Shown here piece after piece: positions 44,776-52,596 of a DNA stretch of 64,000 bases. The stretch covers positions 2,253,001-2,317,000 of the forward strand of contig NZ_JAVBIK010000001.1 in NCBI RefSeq assembly GCF_032193805.1, given 5' to 3'. Below the pieces are notes generated by a model, which had not been told where the DNA came from, did not search any database, and saw only the letters and a program-made list of their open reading frames with translations. A program made the position numbers and the translations under genes. The stretch's first letter is position 1; the number at the start of each line of letters is the position of its first letter. The DNA comes from Rhodoferax potami (GTDB lineage: Bacteria > Pseudomonadota > Gammaproteobacteria > Burkholderiales > Burkholderiaceae_C).

Positions 44776-45243
44776 TTATTCGTCCACCGGCACATAGAGG
44801 TCGGATTTCATTGCATCGATCACCACATTGGTGGTCATGCGAATCACCTGGGGCACTTCGGCCATGAGTCGGGCGGAGAGAGCGTCGTACTCCTTCACGC
44901 TTTTGCTCAGGATGACCATCACCAGGTCGACCGCGCCGGTGACGTAAAAGAGCTGCTGCACTTCAGGCTCTTTTTGCACCCATACGCGGATGCGGGGCAG
45001 GGCCTCGTAGTTGTCTTTGAGCTCGATGCCGGCGATGAACTGCATGCGCTGGCCCACCACCTGCGGGTCCACGATGGCTACCTCGGCCGTAATCACCTTC
45101 TCCGCCCGCAACCGGCGCAGGCGGCGTTGCACCGCGGATGCGGACAGGCCGACGGCCTCGGCAATCACTTCTGCATTGACTTGGCAATCGCGTTGCACGA
45201 ACTCCAGAATTTTCCGGTCAAAGGGGTCCAAAGGCGTTTCCAT
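44776..45243 (-). CDS. Lrp/AsnC family transcriptional regulator
   Basis: Protein of 155 residues: HTH domain (DCQVNAEVIAEAVGLSASAVQRRLRRL is the region) plus RAM effector domain (VQQLFYVTGAVDLVMVIL). Divergent from the amino-acid ABC importer and mmuM genes, so it probably responds to an amino acid and governs their expression. Two candidate palindromes lie in the shared 206-base region. Effector unknown; methionine or S-methylmethionine would be logical. Confidence 0.92.
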   Translation of the reverse strand: METPLDPFDRKILEFVQRDCQVNAEVIAEAVGLSASAVQRRLRRLRAEKVITAEVAIVDPQVVGQRMQFIAGIELKDNYEALPRIRVWVQKEPEVQQLFYVTGAVDLVMVILSKSVKEYDALSARLMAEVPQVIRMTTNVVIDAMKSDLYVPVDE

Positions 45244-45358
45244 CGGTGCATTGTAGGCAGCGTGGGGTGTTGGGCTCCATCGGCGTGCAAGGTGCCTTGT
45301 GTGCCGTTTTGCCGCGTGAAAAGTGCCGAATATGCCGCCTGCCGTTATTTCTTTGGGC

Positions 45359-45372
45359 GAAACTTGAGTTTC
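45359..45372. promoter_or_regulatory. Palindrome in the Lrp/ABC divergent region
   Basis: Perfect palindrome GAAACT-TG-AGTTTC, 78-91 bases before the substrate-binding protein ATG. A second short inverted repeat TGCGT / ACGCA follows at 45376-45392. They fit operators of the divergent Lrp-type regulator but are unproven. Confidence 0.4.
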
Positions 45373-45449
45373 CTTTGCGTCTTGAAAACGCAGTGTTGGG
45401 TGAATAAAGCGGCGTCTTGCGGTGGGGCGCCCGGATGGAGAAACAAAGA

Positions 45450-46235
45450 ATGAAGCGTCAGTTTGTGAAAGCCTTGTTGGGTGGTCTGTTCCTAGCGGCT
45501 GGTTTGGCCCAAGCCCAAGACGTGGTGCGTATCGGCACCCTGTCCGACTACCCGCCGTTTGAGTACAAGGATGCGACCGGCCAACTCAAGGGCATGGAAA
45601 TCGAGTTGGGAAACGCGATGTGCAAGCACATGCAAGCCAAGTGCGAGTACGTGACCATGGACTTCGATGCGCTCATCCCCGCGCTCAAAGCCAAGAAGAT
45701 TGACGCCGTGCTGGCCCAGATGTCCATCACTGCTGAGCGCAAAAAAGCGGTGGACTTTACCGACCTATTCACCCTGGCGCCGGTGCAGTACGTAGCCAAA
45801 GTGGGCTCCGGCATCAACGAAGATCCGGCCACCCTGCGCGGCAAGACCGTGGGCGTGTACAGCGGCTCCAATAGCGAGACCTACTTCAAGAAGCGCCTGC
45901 CCAAGGCCAAGTCCGGCGTCGCCACTAAGTCTTACCCCAACCAGGACGCTATCTGGTTGGACCTGGAAGCCGGCCGCTTGAACACCACCTTGACCGACAC
46001 CACCGTTGCTTACGAGTGGCTGGAGAAAACCGGCAAGGCCAAGGGCTTCGACTTCGCCGGCAAGCCGGTGAACGACGTAGAAATTTTCGGCGAAGGCACC
46101 GGTATTGCTGTGCGCAAGGGTGACCCCCTGAAGGCCCGCTTCAACGCCGCCATCAAGAAAGTGCTGACCGATGGCACCTTCGCTGCGGAGAACAAGAAAG
46201 TGTTTCCGTTTAGCATTGCTCCCGCTAGCAAGTAA
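45450..46235 (+). CDS. Amino-acid ABC transporter substrate-binding protein
   Basis: Periplasmic protein of 261 residues. Seen: signal peptide MKRQFVKALLGGLFLAAGLA cut after AQA, then the family-3 solute-binding pattern RIGTLSDYPPFEYKDATGQ, GMEIELGNAMCKHM and ALKAKKIDAVLAQMSITAERK. This is the polar/basic amino-acid binding family; ligand not fixed. First gene of an operon with two permeases and, 80 bases on, mmuM; no ATPase gene follows. Confidence 0.94.
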   Translation: MKRQFVKALLGGLFLAAGLAQAQDVVRIGTLSDYPPFEYKDATGQLKGMEIELGNAMCKHMQAKCEYVTMDFDALIPALKAKKIDAVLAQMSITAERKKAVDFTDLFTLAPVQYVAKVGSGINEDPATLRGKTVGVYSGSNSETYFKKRLPKAKSGVATKSYPNQDAIWLDLEAGRLNTTLTDTTVAYEWLEKTGKAKGFDFAGKPVNDVEIFGEGTGIAVRKGDPLKARFNAAIKKVLTDGTFAAENKKVFPFSIAPASK

Positions 46236-46290
46236 TTGACAGGCCGCCACCGCCCCGAGCGGGCGGTGGCCGCGCTTTCCCGGAGCCGAG

Positions 46291-46971
46291 ATGGATGTTT
46301 TGCAGGCCTACACGGGCCAGCTGCTGCAAGGTGCGCTGATGACCGTGCAATTGGCCTGCGCCGCCCTGGTGTGCGGGCTGGCCCTGGGCTTGGTGCTGGC
46401 GGCCTGCCAGCTCAGCCGCTACGCCTGGCTGCGCCGCCCGGTGGCGGTACTCACCGGCGTACTGCGCGGGGTGCCCGAGTTTCTGGTGGTGCTGGTGTGC
46501 TACTTCGGGCTCTCGAACCTTATCAACAACCACTTTGACAGCGCGTTTGACATTAGCCCGTTTTTTGCGGGCGTGGTGTCTCTGGCGCTGGTGCTGGGTG
46601 CCTACTCCTCCGAGGTGTTTCGCGGCAGCTTTGTGGCGTTGGAGCGCGGGCAGCTGGAAGCCGCCAGCTCGCTGGGCCTGAGCCCGGTGCAAACCTTCTT
46701 CCTGGTGCGCTTACCGCAGGCCTGGCGCATCGCCATTCCCAGTCTGGGCAACCTCTGGCAATCCCTGCTCAAAGACACCTCGCTAGTGTCGGTGGTCGGT
46801 CTGGAAGACTTGCTCAAAAAGTCCAACATGGCGGCGCAGGCCTCGCATCAGCCTTTTATGTTTTTGATGGCGGCAGCCGTGATGTATTTTTGCCTGCTGG
46901 CGCTGTCTGACCCGCTGGTTTCCGCGCTGGAGCGGCGGGCGCAGCGCCCCTATCAGGCTCACCGCAGCTAG
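46291..46971 (+). CDS. Amino-acid ABC transporter permease
   Basis: HisM/GlnP-type permease of 226 residues with five helices. Seen: LLQGALMTVQLACAALVCGLALG at the start and the EAA loop (ALERGQLEAASSLGLSPVQTF ... LPQAWRIAIPSLGN). Sits between the substrate-binding protein and a second permease of the same class; the two form the membrane heterodimer. Confidence 0.95.
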   Translation: MDVLQAYTGQLLQGALMTVQLACAALVCGLALGLVLAACQLSRYAWLRRPVAVLTGVLRGVPEFLVVLVCYFGLSNLINNHFDSAFDISPFFAGVVSLALVLGAYSSEVFRGSFVALERGQLEAASSLGLSPVQTFFLVRLPQAWRIAIPSLGNLWQSLLKDTSLVSVVGLEDLLKKSNMAAQASHQPFMFLMAAAVMYFCLLALSDPLVSALERRAQRPYQAHRS

Positions 46972-46973
46972 CT

Positions 46974-47669
46974 ATGGACGCCTGGTTTACCGACATCTTC
47001 GTCCTGCTGCAGGACAACCGTGCCGAGCTGTGGGAGGGCTTGGTCGTCACCTTGCAGCTGTGGGCTGCCTCAGGGGCTGCCGGTTTGGTGCTGGCGCTTT
47101 GCTTGGCACTGGGCGCCACCCACGGCGGGCCTGTGGTGCGGCGACTGGTGCGCTTGTATGGCGCCGCTTTTCGGGGCACGCCGCTGCTGGTGCAAATGTT
47201 CCTGCTGTATTACGGGCTCAGTCAGTTTGAGTGGGTGCGGGCGTCCGTTGCGTGGGTGGTGCTGGAAGACGAGTTTTACTGCGGGCTCATAGCCCTGACG
47301 CTGAACATTGCCGCCTACATGGCCGAAGACATCCGCGCCGGCATTCTGGCCATTCCCGCTGGCCAAACCGAGGCGGCTCGGGCCTTTGGTATGCCGTCCG
47401 GCACTCTGCTGCGCCGTATCGTGCTGCCGCAGGCTTTGCGGATTGCGACTCCTGCTTTGGGTAACGAAGTGGTGTCTTTGCTCAAAGCCACAGCGCTAGT
47501 GAGCACGATCACTGTGTTTGACCTGACGGGAGTGGCCCGCCGCCTCTCTAATGAGTCCTACACCACGGATGCGCTGGTGTTGGCTGGCGTGGTCTATGGC
47601 GCGCTGACCCTGCTGATTTCGGCGGGTGTGCATTTTCTGGAGCGACGCCGCAAAAGCCACGCTGCCTGA
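46974..47669 (+). CDS. Amino-acid ABC transporter permease
   Basis: Second HisQ/GlnP-type permease, 231 residues, two bases after the first. Seen: LWEGLVVTLQLWAASGAAGLVLA, GTPLLVQMFLLYYGLSQ and the EAA loop (IPAGQTEAARAFGMPSGTLL ... LPQALRIATPALGN). The usual ATP-binding subunit does not follow; the next gene is mmuM, so the ATPase must be supplied from another locus. Confidence 0.95.
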   Translation: MDAWFTDIFVLLQDNRAELWEGLVVTLQLWAASGAAGLVLALCLALGATHGGPVVRRLVRLYGAAFRGTPLLVQMFLLYYGLSQFEWVRASVAWVVLEDEFYCGLIALTLNIAAYMAEDIRAGILAIPAGQTEAARAFGMPSGTLLRRIVLPQALRIATPALGNEVVSLLKATALVSTITVFDLTGVARRLSNESYTTDALVLAGVVYGALTLLISAGVHFLERRRKSHAA

Positions 47670-47748
47670 GCTGCTTGTCTGCACAGAGGCCCAGCAAATT
47701 GCCGCCGCCGCGCAGGCGCTTTGTCTAAGCTCATCCTCGAATTTTTGA

Positions 47749-48702
47749 ATGATCTCCATGTTGCTGAATCCCCTGAATAGTTTTCTCGCCCACGACCGCC
47801 TGATGGTGCTGGACGGTGCCCTGGCCACCGAGCTGGAGCGACGCGGCGCCAATTTGAATGACGCGCTGTGGTCCGCCAAGCTGCTGATCGAGCAACCCGA
47901 ACTCATTCGCGCGGTGCATGCGGACTACTTTGCCGCCGGGGCCGATGTGGCCACCACCGCCAGCTACCAAGCCACCTTTGAAGCCTTTGCCCGCCGAGGC
48001 ATGAGCCGGGCGGAGGCCGCGGACTTGATGCGCCTGTCCGTTACCTTGGCCATTGAGGCGCGCGATGCCTTCTGGGCCGAGCCTGCCAACCGCGTGGGGC
48101 GCCTGCGCCCGCTGGTGGCTGCGTCGGTAGGCCCCTATGGCGCCATGCTGGCGGATGGCTCGGAGTACCGCGGTCACTACGGCCTGAGCCGTGCGGCGCT
48201 GGCCAACTTCCACCGCGAACGCATGCAGGTGCTGGCCACCTCGGGCGCCGACCTGCTGGCCTGCGAGACGATTCCCTGCCTGGACGAGGCCTTGGCGATT
48301 GCCGATGTGCTCGCAGAACAAAACAACATCACTGCGTGGATCAGTTTTTCCTGCAAAGACGGCGAGCACAACGTGCAGGGCGAGCGCTTGGCCGATTGCG
48401 TGGCCGCGCTGGAGGCTTTCCCGCACATCGTTGCCATCGGCGTGAACTGCACGGCCCCTGAGCACGTGGCCAGCCTGGTGGAGCAGGCCAAGGCCCGCAC
48501 CACCAAGCCGGTACTGGTCTACCCGAACTCGGGTGAACACTACGACGCCCAAGGCAAGGTCTGGACCGGTGCCTGCAACCCGGCGGATGCTTATGCGGAG
48601 ATGGCTGCGCGCTGGCAGGCCAAGGGTGCCCGCATGATTGGTGGCTGCTGCCGTACCGGTCCGGACGACATCCGGGCGGTCCGACACATGGCCGCAGCCT
48701 AA
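47749..48702 (+). CDS. mmuM: Homocysteine S-methyltransferase
   Basis: Zinc enzyme of 317 residues that methylates homocysteine to methionine using S-methylmethionine or S-adenosylmethionine. Seen: VLDGALATELERRGANLND, TTASYQATFEAFARRG, and the zinc ligands in GVNCTAPEHV and GGCCRTGP. The start at 47749 has an alternative ATG three codons later. Its place after the amino-acid importer suggests that the importer brings in S-methylmethionine, as MmuP does in E. coli. Confidence 0.94.
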   Translation: MISMLLNPLNSFLAHDRLMVLDGALATELERRGANLNDALWSAKLLIEQPELIRAVHADYFAAGADVATTASYQATFEAFARRGMSRAEAADLMRLSVTLAIEARDAFWAEPANRVGRLRPLVAASVGPYGAMLADGSEYRGHYGLSRAALANFHRERMQVLATSGADLLACETIPCLDEALAIADVLAEQNNITAWISFSCKDGEHNVQGERLADCVAALEAFPHIVAIGVNCTAPEHVASLVEQAKARTTKPVLVYPNSGEHYDAQGKVWTGACNPADAYAEMAARWQAKGARMIGGCCRTGPDDIRAVRHMAAA

Positions 48703-48729
48703 CGCATTGAAGTATGAAATGGGCCTCTA

Positions 48730-48770
48730 GCGCCCATGGAATATGCGCAGGTAGCTACTAAAAACGTAGC
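48730..48770 (-). repeat. Dispersed 41-bp palindromic repeat, copy 8
   Basis: On the minus strand: GCTAC-N7-GTAGC-N5-GCGC-N11-GCGC with exact spacing (48766-48770, 48754-48758, 48745-48748, 48730-48733 in plus coordinates); both arms are changed together so pairing is kept. Between mmuM and the cytochrome gene, which converge. Confidence 0.75.
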
Positions 48771-48791
48771 GTTTTTAGGTTTTGCTGTAGC

Positions 48792-49277
48792 TCATTGCAC
48801 TGCCGGGGGCAGCGACATCACCCACTGCGCCATCTGCCGCGCTTGCTCCTCGCTGAGCTGCGGGTGGCGGGGCATCAGGGCCCGGCCCCACTCGCCAGAG
48901 CCCCCATTGCGAATCTTGCCCGCCAGGTAGTCCACCGCATCCGGTCGGTCTTGATAGCGCGCAACCACTTGATTGAATGCGGGGCCGACATAACGCCTGT
49001 CCACGCCATGGCAGCGCATACAGTTGGACGCCTTAACAGCAGCTTGGCCCAGCGCCAGCGAAGCAGCGGGGGCAGCCGGTGACGTTGCCGCCACCACACC
49101 GCTGGCGCTTTTTGCAGGTACGGCGGCACTTTGTATCGTTTCGCCTTTGCTGTTGTCGGCCTGCAGCGTGCGCCAGCCCACGATCAGCATGCCTGCGACG
49201 ACCACAAGCACCGCCACGATAAGTGCCGCCGCAAGCCAACGTGGCCGCTGAGGTGGGGTGTCGTCTTCCGGGTGCAT
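48792..49277 (-). CDS. Membrane-anchored c-type cytochrome
   Basis: Protein of 161 residues: one N-terminal membrane helix (WLAAALIVAVLVVVAGMLIVGW), a serine/alanine-rich linker, and a class I cytochrome c domain with heme motif CMRCH (Cys86, Cys89, His90) and a likely distal methionine in RALMPRHPQLS. An electron carrier in the periplasm. The ATG at 49277 is preferred; an upstream start lacks homologous sequence. No oxidase genes are adjacent. Confidence 0.92.
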   Translation of the reverse strand: MHPEDDTPPQRPRWLAAALIVAVLVVVAGMLIVGWRTLQADNSKGETIQSAAVPAKSASGVVAATSPAAPAASLALGQAAVKASNCMRCHGVDRRYVGPAFNQVVARYQDRPDAVDYLAGKIRNGGSGEWGRALMPRHPQLSEEQARQMAQWVMSLPPAVQ

Positions 49278-49385
49278 GTTCTGGGTCTCTGTTAGTGGAC
49301 TCCCCGAGTGTCGCGCGAAAGCCATCGCATTGTTGGGCGCGGGCTTTTGGGGACCTTGCTCCACCCACGAGAGGGTTAGGGAAAG

Positions 49386-49775
49386 TCAGCGAAAAACCAA
49401 CCACAACCCGCATACCGCTTCGATACTTATCACCCCGATGGTGAGCGCCATACCCAAGCTGCGGCTCCAGGCTGCATGGTTCGTCAGCAAACTCGTTGCA
49501 TGGATGACGCGGCCTAGCAGCAAGGCGACCCCGAAAACTATCAACCACACGCGACCCAAACCACTGAATTCCAGCAGCGCCATCAGCAGCAAAGCCATCG
49601 GCGCTGTTTCGGCAAAGTTGCCGTGTGCACGGATGCGGCGCAGCAAAGGGTCGTCACCGCCGTCCAAGAAGTAGACTCCCGCTTTCAGCCGGCGGCGGAT
49701 CACCAATACAGTGAGCAGGCACTGCATCAATGCGCAGCACGCTGCAAAAAACAAGGTCACAGCAACGGAATGCAT
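49386..49775 (-). CDS. MAPEG family membrane protein
   Basis: Protein of 129 residues with four hydrophobic helices. Seen: the MAPEG core RRIRAHGNFAETAPMALLLMALLE, where Arg-x-x-x-Asn/His residues bind glutathione in eukaryotic relatives. Bacterial members are mostly uncharacterised. Followed on the same strand by SRPBCC and YCII-type genes and read toward the cytochrome gene; glutathione is made locally by gshA and gshB. Confidence 0.9.
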   Translation of the reverse strand: MHSVAVTLFFAACCALMQCLLTVLVIRRRLKAGVYFLDGGDDPLLRRIRAHGNFAETAPMALLLMALLEFSGLGRVWLIVFGVALLLGRVIHATSLLTNHAAWSRSLGMALTIGVISIEAVCGLWLVFR

Positions 49776-49788
49776 GGGCGCCTGGTCT

Positions 49789-50256
49789 TTAAGCTGCCTC
49801 TGCTGTGCGTTTAAGGCCAGCGAGGGCAGCAGGCAGCGTCTTCTTCATGCCGGAGCCGATCAAGCGACTCCAAAGAGGGGCAAGAAAGCCTGAGAACGTA
49901 GTGCGATGCGTTGCGACGGTGCTGGCGCCTTGCGCTTGCAACTCATAGTCGAATTGCATCATCCCCAAGGGCAATTTGCATTCCATGCGCACGCTTTTGC
50001 CCTGAATCACTTCGACAAACCGCAGTGCAGACTTGGGCCCACTGTGGGGCGATACCTCGCCCACCGCACCTGAAACTAAGGGGCCAGCCAGGCTCGCCGC
50101 TTTTAAATCAGGGTCCCAAACGGGCCAGCCCGCGACATTGGCATAAAGGGCGAACACAGTGGTTGCTGGGGCATTGATGGTGATGCTGGCTTCGAATTGC
50201 ATGGCTCTGGCGCTTTCTTTGTTGAGGGAGGAGGGTTGGGGCAGTGTGTGGTTCAT
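49789..50256 (-). CDS. SRPBCC (START-like) family protein
   Basis: Protein of 155 residues with the helix-grip fold: FEASITINAPATTVFALYANVAGWPVWDPDL at the start, RFVEVIQGKSVRMECKLP in the middle and a long C-terminal helix (PLWSRLIGSGMKKTLPAALAGLK). Such proteins bind hydrophobic ligands. ATG at 50256 follows a CCTCCC-type upstream region on this strand. Middle gene of a small minus-strand cluster. Confidence 0.86.
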   Translation of the reverse strand: MNHTLPQPSSLNKESARAMQFEASITINAPATTVFALYANVAGWPVWDPDLKAASLAGPLVSGAVGEVSPHSGPKSALRFVEVIQGKSVRMECKLPLGMMQFDYELQAQGASTVATHRTTFSGFLAPLWSRLIGSGMKKTLPAALAGLKRTAEAA

Positions 50257-50285
50257 CGTATCTGGCGTTGATGAAATGGTCGAGT

Positions 50286-50639
50286 TCAGACAGGTGAGTA
50301 CGCCACTTGGCGTACTTCCAGCGCGCCAAACTGGGTGGCTGGGCATTTGGCCGCCCAGCCTGTGGCCTCTGGTTCGCCGGGAACGTCGATCAGGTAGTAG
50401 CCGCCGATTTGTGTGTCGCCTTTGAGGGCGAAGCCCTCTTCAGTTTTGATCCGGCCTTTTTCGGCAAACACCCGCTGGGCGGATTCTGGTGGAGCAAGCT
50501 GGCCAGCGGCGATCAGCACGCCAGCTTGTATCAGTTGCTGGTTGTAAGCCATCATGGCTTGCATCATTTGTTGCATGGCCGAATCGGGTACGTCGGTCAG
50601 CGCGGCGGGTTGCATTTGGCACAAAAGGAGGTATTTCAT
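50286..50639 (-). CDS. YCII-related domain protein
   Basis: Protein of 117 residues. Seen: MKYLLLCQMQPAAL at the start, a helix (MMQAMMAYNQQLIQAGVLI), GGYYLIDVPGEPEA and a C-terminal strand (ALEVRQVAYSPV), the layout of the YCII-like DGPF group often paired with ECF sigma factors. Here it is instead divergent from a LysR regulator. Function unknown. Confidence 0.85.
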   Translation of the reverse strand: MKYLLLCQMQPAALTDVPDSAMQQMMQAMMAYNQQLIQAGVLIAAGQLAPPESAQRVFAEKGRIKTEEGFALKGDTQIGGYYLIDVPGEPEATGWAAKCPATQFGALEVRQVAYSPV

Positions 50640-50782
50640 GGTCAGGTACTTTCAAAAATCAGCCCGAAATTGAGCATGGATGAACTCTAAAAGTCGCCAA
50701 AGTGTTGTGCAACTGACCTAATGCTTCATAAATACCAAACTAAAACTTTGTAATATGCGCGTAGTGCTTGAGAATTCCACGA

Positions 50783-51736
50783 ATGCAAAGTCTTCGAGGC
50801 ATTCTTAACTTCACCCGCACCGCTGAGCTCGGCAGCTTTGCCAAAGCGGCGAAGGATCTCGGTATTTCCGCAGTAGCCGTCAGTCAAAACATCAGCCGCT
50901 TGGAAGCTGCCCTGGGTGTGCGCCTGCTCGCGCGGAGCACCCGCGCCTTACAGCTCACACCGGAAGGCCAAGCTTTTCTGGAGCAGTGCCGCCTTCCACT
51001 CGCGCAGCTCGATGCGGCCTGTAAAGAAGTCGCCAGCGATGCGCGCAGTGCCAGCGGCAAGTTGCGAGCCACCGTGATTTCGCCGGTCGCGTATCTGTAC
51101 CTGATCCCGCTCTTGCCCAAGTTTCTGCAGCGCTATCCGGGCATCGCGCTGGAGCTGGAGTTGAGCGAAGACAGCAGCCCTTTGATCAACAAGCGTTTTG
51201 ATGTCGGCATTCGGGTGGGCGCGCTGGACGATGCAGCATTTGTGGCGCGGCCGCTCGGGCCGCTGCGGTTACTTTTGTGCGCATCGCCTGCGTATTTGGC
51301 GCAAGCGGGTCTACCGCAGAGCTTGGAGGATTTGGAAAAGCACCAAGCGCTGCTGATGCAGATCACCGGGCGGGAGCAGACCACGCCCTTTATCGTTCAA
51401 ACCCGTGGCGGCGAAGCCGGTGCAGGAGCACGCAGCATGCGGTTTCTACAGTTGCCGGGTCACTTTATTTGCAACGATTTTCGAAGCTTGGCGCAGGCTT
51501 GTAGCGGTGGCTTGGGAATTGCCCAACTGCCCCAGCCACTGGCGCTACCCATGCTGCGCAACGGGCAGCTCAAAGTGCTTTTGCCCGATAGCGTGGCTGA
51601 GAACATTCAACTCTTCATTCACTACCCCACTCGCAAACAACTGCCCGCGCGGGTGCGTGCTTTTGTTGACTTCGTGATTGAGCTTTTCGCTGGACACCCG
51701 GATTTGACGGCGGATATCTCCGGATTTGTTGCCTAG
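50783..51736 (+). CDS. LysR family transcriptional regulator
   Basis: Regulator of 317 residues: N-terminal winged HTH (GSFAKAAKDLGISAVAVSQNISRLEAALGVRLLAR region) and a C-terminal two-lobed effector domain. Divergent from the YCII-SRPBCC-MAPEG cluster across 143 bases, so those genes are the likely targets. ATG at 50783 chosen; a start five codons upstream gives no extra homology. Confidence 0.93.
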   Translation: MQSLRGILNFTRTAELGSFAKAAKDLGISAVAVSQNISRLEAALGVRLLARSTRALQLTPEGQAFLEQCRLPLAQLDAACKEVASDARSASGKLRATVISPVAYLYLIPLLPKFLQRYPGIALELELSEDSSPLINKRFDVGIRVGALDDAAFVARPLGPLRLLLCASPAYLAQAGLPQSLEDLEKHQALLMQITGREQTTPFIVQTRGGEAGAGARSMRFLQLPGHFICNDFRSLAQACSGGLGIAQLPQPLALPMLRNGQLKVLLPDSVAENIQLFIHYPTRKQLPARVRAFVDFVIELFAGHPDLTADISGFVA

Positions 51737-51789
51737 CTCCACCGTGCCGATAAAGCATGGAAACAGACGATTGCCTAGGTGAATAGTGT

Positions 51790-51824
51790 GCGAGCAGCTC
51801 CTAAATTGATAGTGAGCTGCTCGC
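51790..51824. terminator. Perfect 11-bp hairpin between convergent LysR and malate synthase
   Basis: GCGAGCAGCTC (51790-51800) and GAGCTGCTCGC (51814-51824) form a perfect eleven-pair stem with a 13-base loop, between convergent genes. There is no strong T-run on either side, so it may be a weak bidirectional terminator or an mRNA 3'-end stabiliser. The arms and loop also recall the dispersed repeat. Confidence 0.5.
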
Positions 51825-51834
51825 CTTGGGCGGT

Positions 51835-52596
51835 TTAAGCAGCCGCCTTCACCTTCAAGCGCCATGCATGCAACAGCGGCTCGGTGTAACCGCTTGGCTG
51901 CGCCAATCCCTTGAACACCAGCTCGGTCGCTGCCTGGTAGGCCGCGCCCTTGAAGTTGCCCACCATGGGGGTGTAGAGCTTGTCGCCGGCGTTTTGCTTG
52001 TCCACCTTGGCGGCCATGCGTTGGAAAGTTTCTTCCACCTGGGCCTTGGTCACCACACCGTGGTGCAACCAGTTGGCCATGTGCTGGCTGCTGATGCGTA
52101 GGGTGGCGCGGTCTTCCATGAGGCCGATGTCGTTGATGTCGGGCACCTTGGAGCAGCCCACGCCTTGGTCCACCCAGCGCACTACGTAACCCAGAATGCC
52201 TTGGGCGTTGTTGTCCAGCTCGGCTTGCTTTTCAGCTTCCGTCCAGTTCGGGGTGGCAGTCACCGGGATCTGCAGCAGGTTGTCGAGGATGCCGGGGCGG
52301 GCTTTCTCGTAGTTGGTCTTTTCCAGTTCCTTTTGCACGTCGCTCACCAGCAACTGGTGGTAGTGCAGGGCGTGCAGCGTGGCGCCGGTGGGGCTTGGCA
52401 CCCAAGCGGTGTTGGCACCTGCTTTGGGGTGGCCGATTTTCTGCTCCATCATGGCCTTCATCAGGTCAGGCATAGCCCACATGCCCTTGCCGATTTGCGC
52501 CTTGCCGCGCAGGCCGCTGGACAAGCCCACCAGCACGTTGTTCTTCTCGTAGGCTGCAATCCAGGCGCTGCTCTTCATGTCCGCTTTGCGGATCAT
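51835..52596 (-). CDS. glcB: Malate synthase G C-terminal fragment
   Basis: 253 residues from an ATG ([12 protein letters not shown]) that overlaps the N-fragment stop (ATGA). Contains [42 protein letters not shown] with the catalytic aspartate, and the C-terminal helical plug ([14 protein letters not shown]). Confidence 0.8.
   Translation of the reverse strand: MIRKADMKSSAWIAAYEKNNVLVGLSSGLRGKAQIGKGMWAMPDLMKAMMEQKIGHPKAGANTAWVPSPTGATLHALHYHQLLVSDVQKELEKTNYEKARPGILDNLLQIPVTATPNWTEAEKQAELDNNAQGILGYVVRWVDQGVGCSKVPDINDIGLMEDRATLRISSQHMANWLHHGVVTKAQVEETFQRMAAKVDKQNAGDKLYTPMVGNFKGAAYQAATELVFKGLAQPSGYTEPLLHAWRLKVKAAA

Noticed and set aside
51797..51824. Hairpin after the LysR gene as a repeat copy
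   Set aside because: The loop (CTAAATTGATAG) and GCTGCTCGC resemble the repeat, but an extra three bases break the spacing; kept only as a possible terminator.
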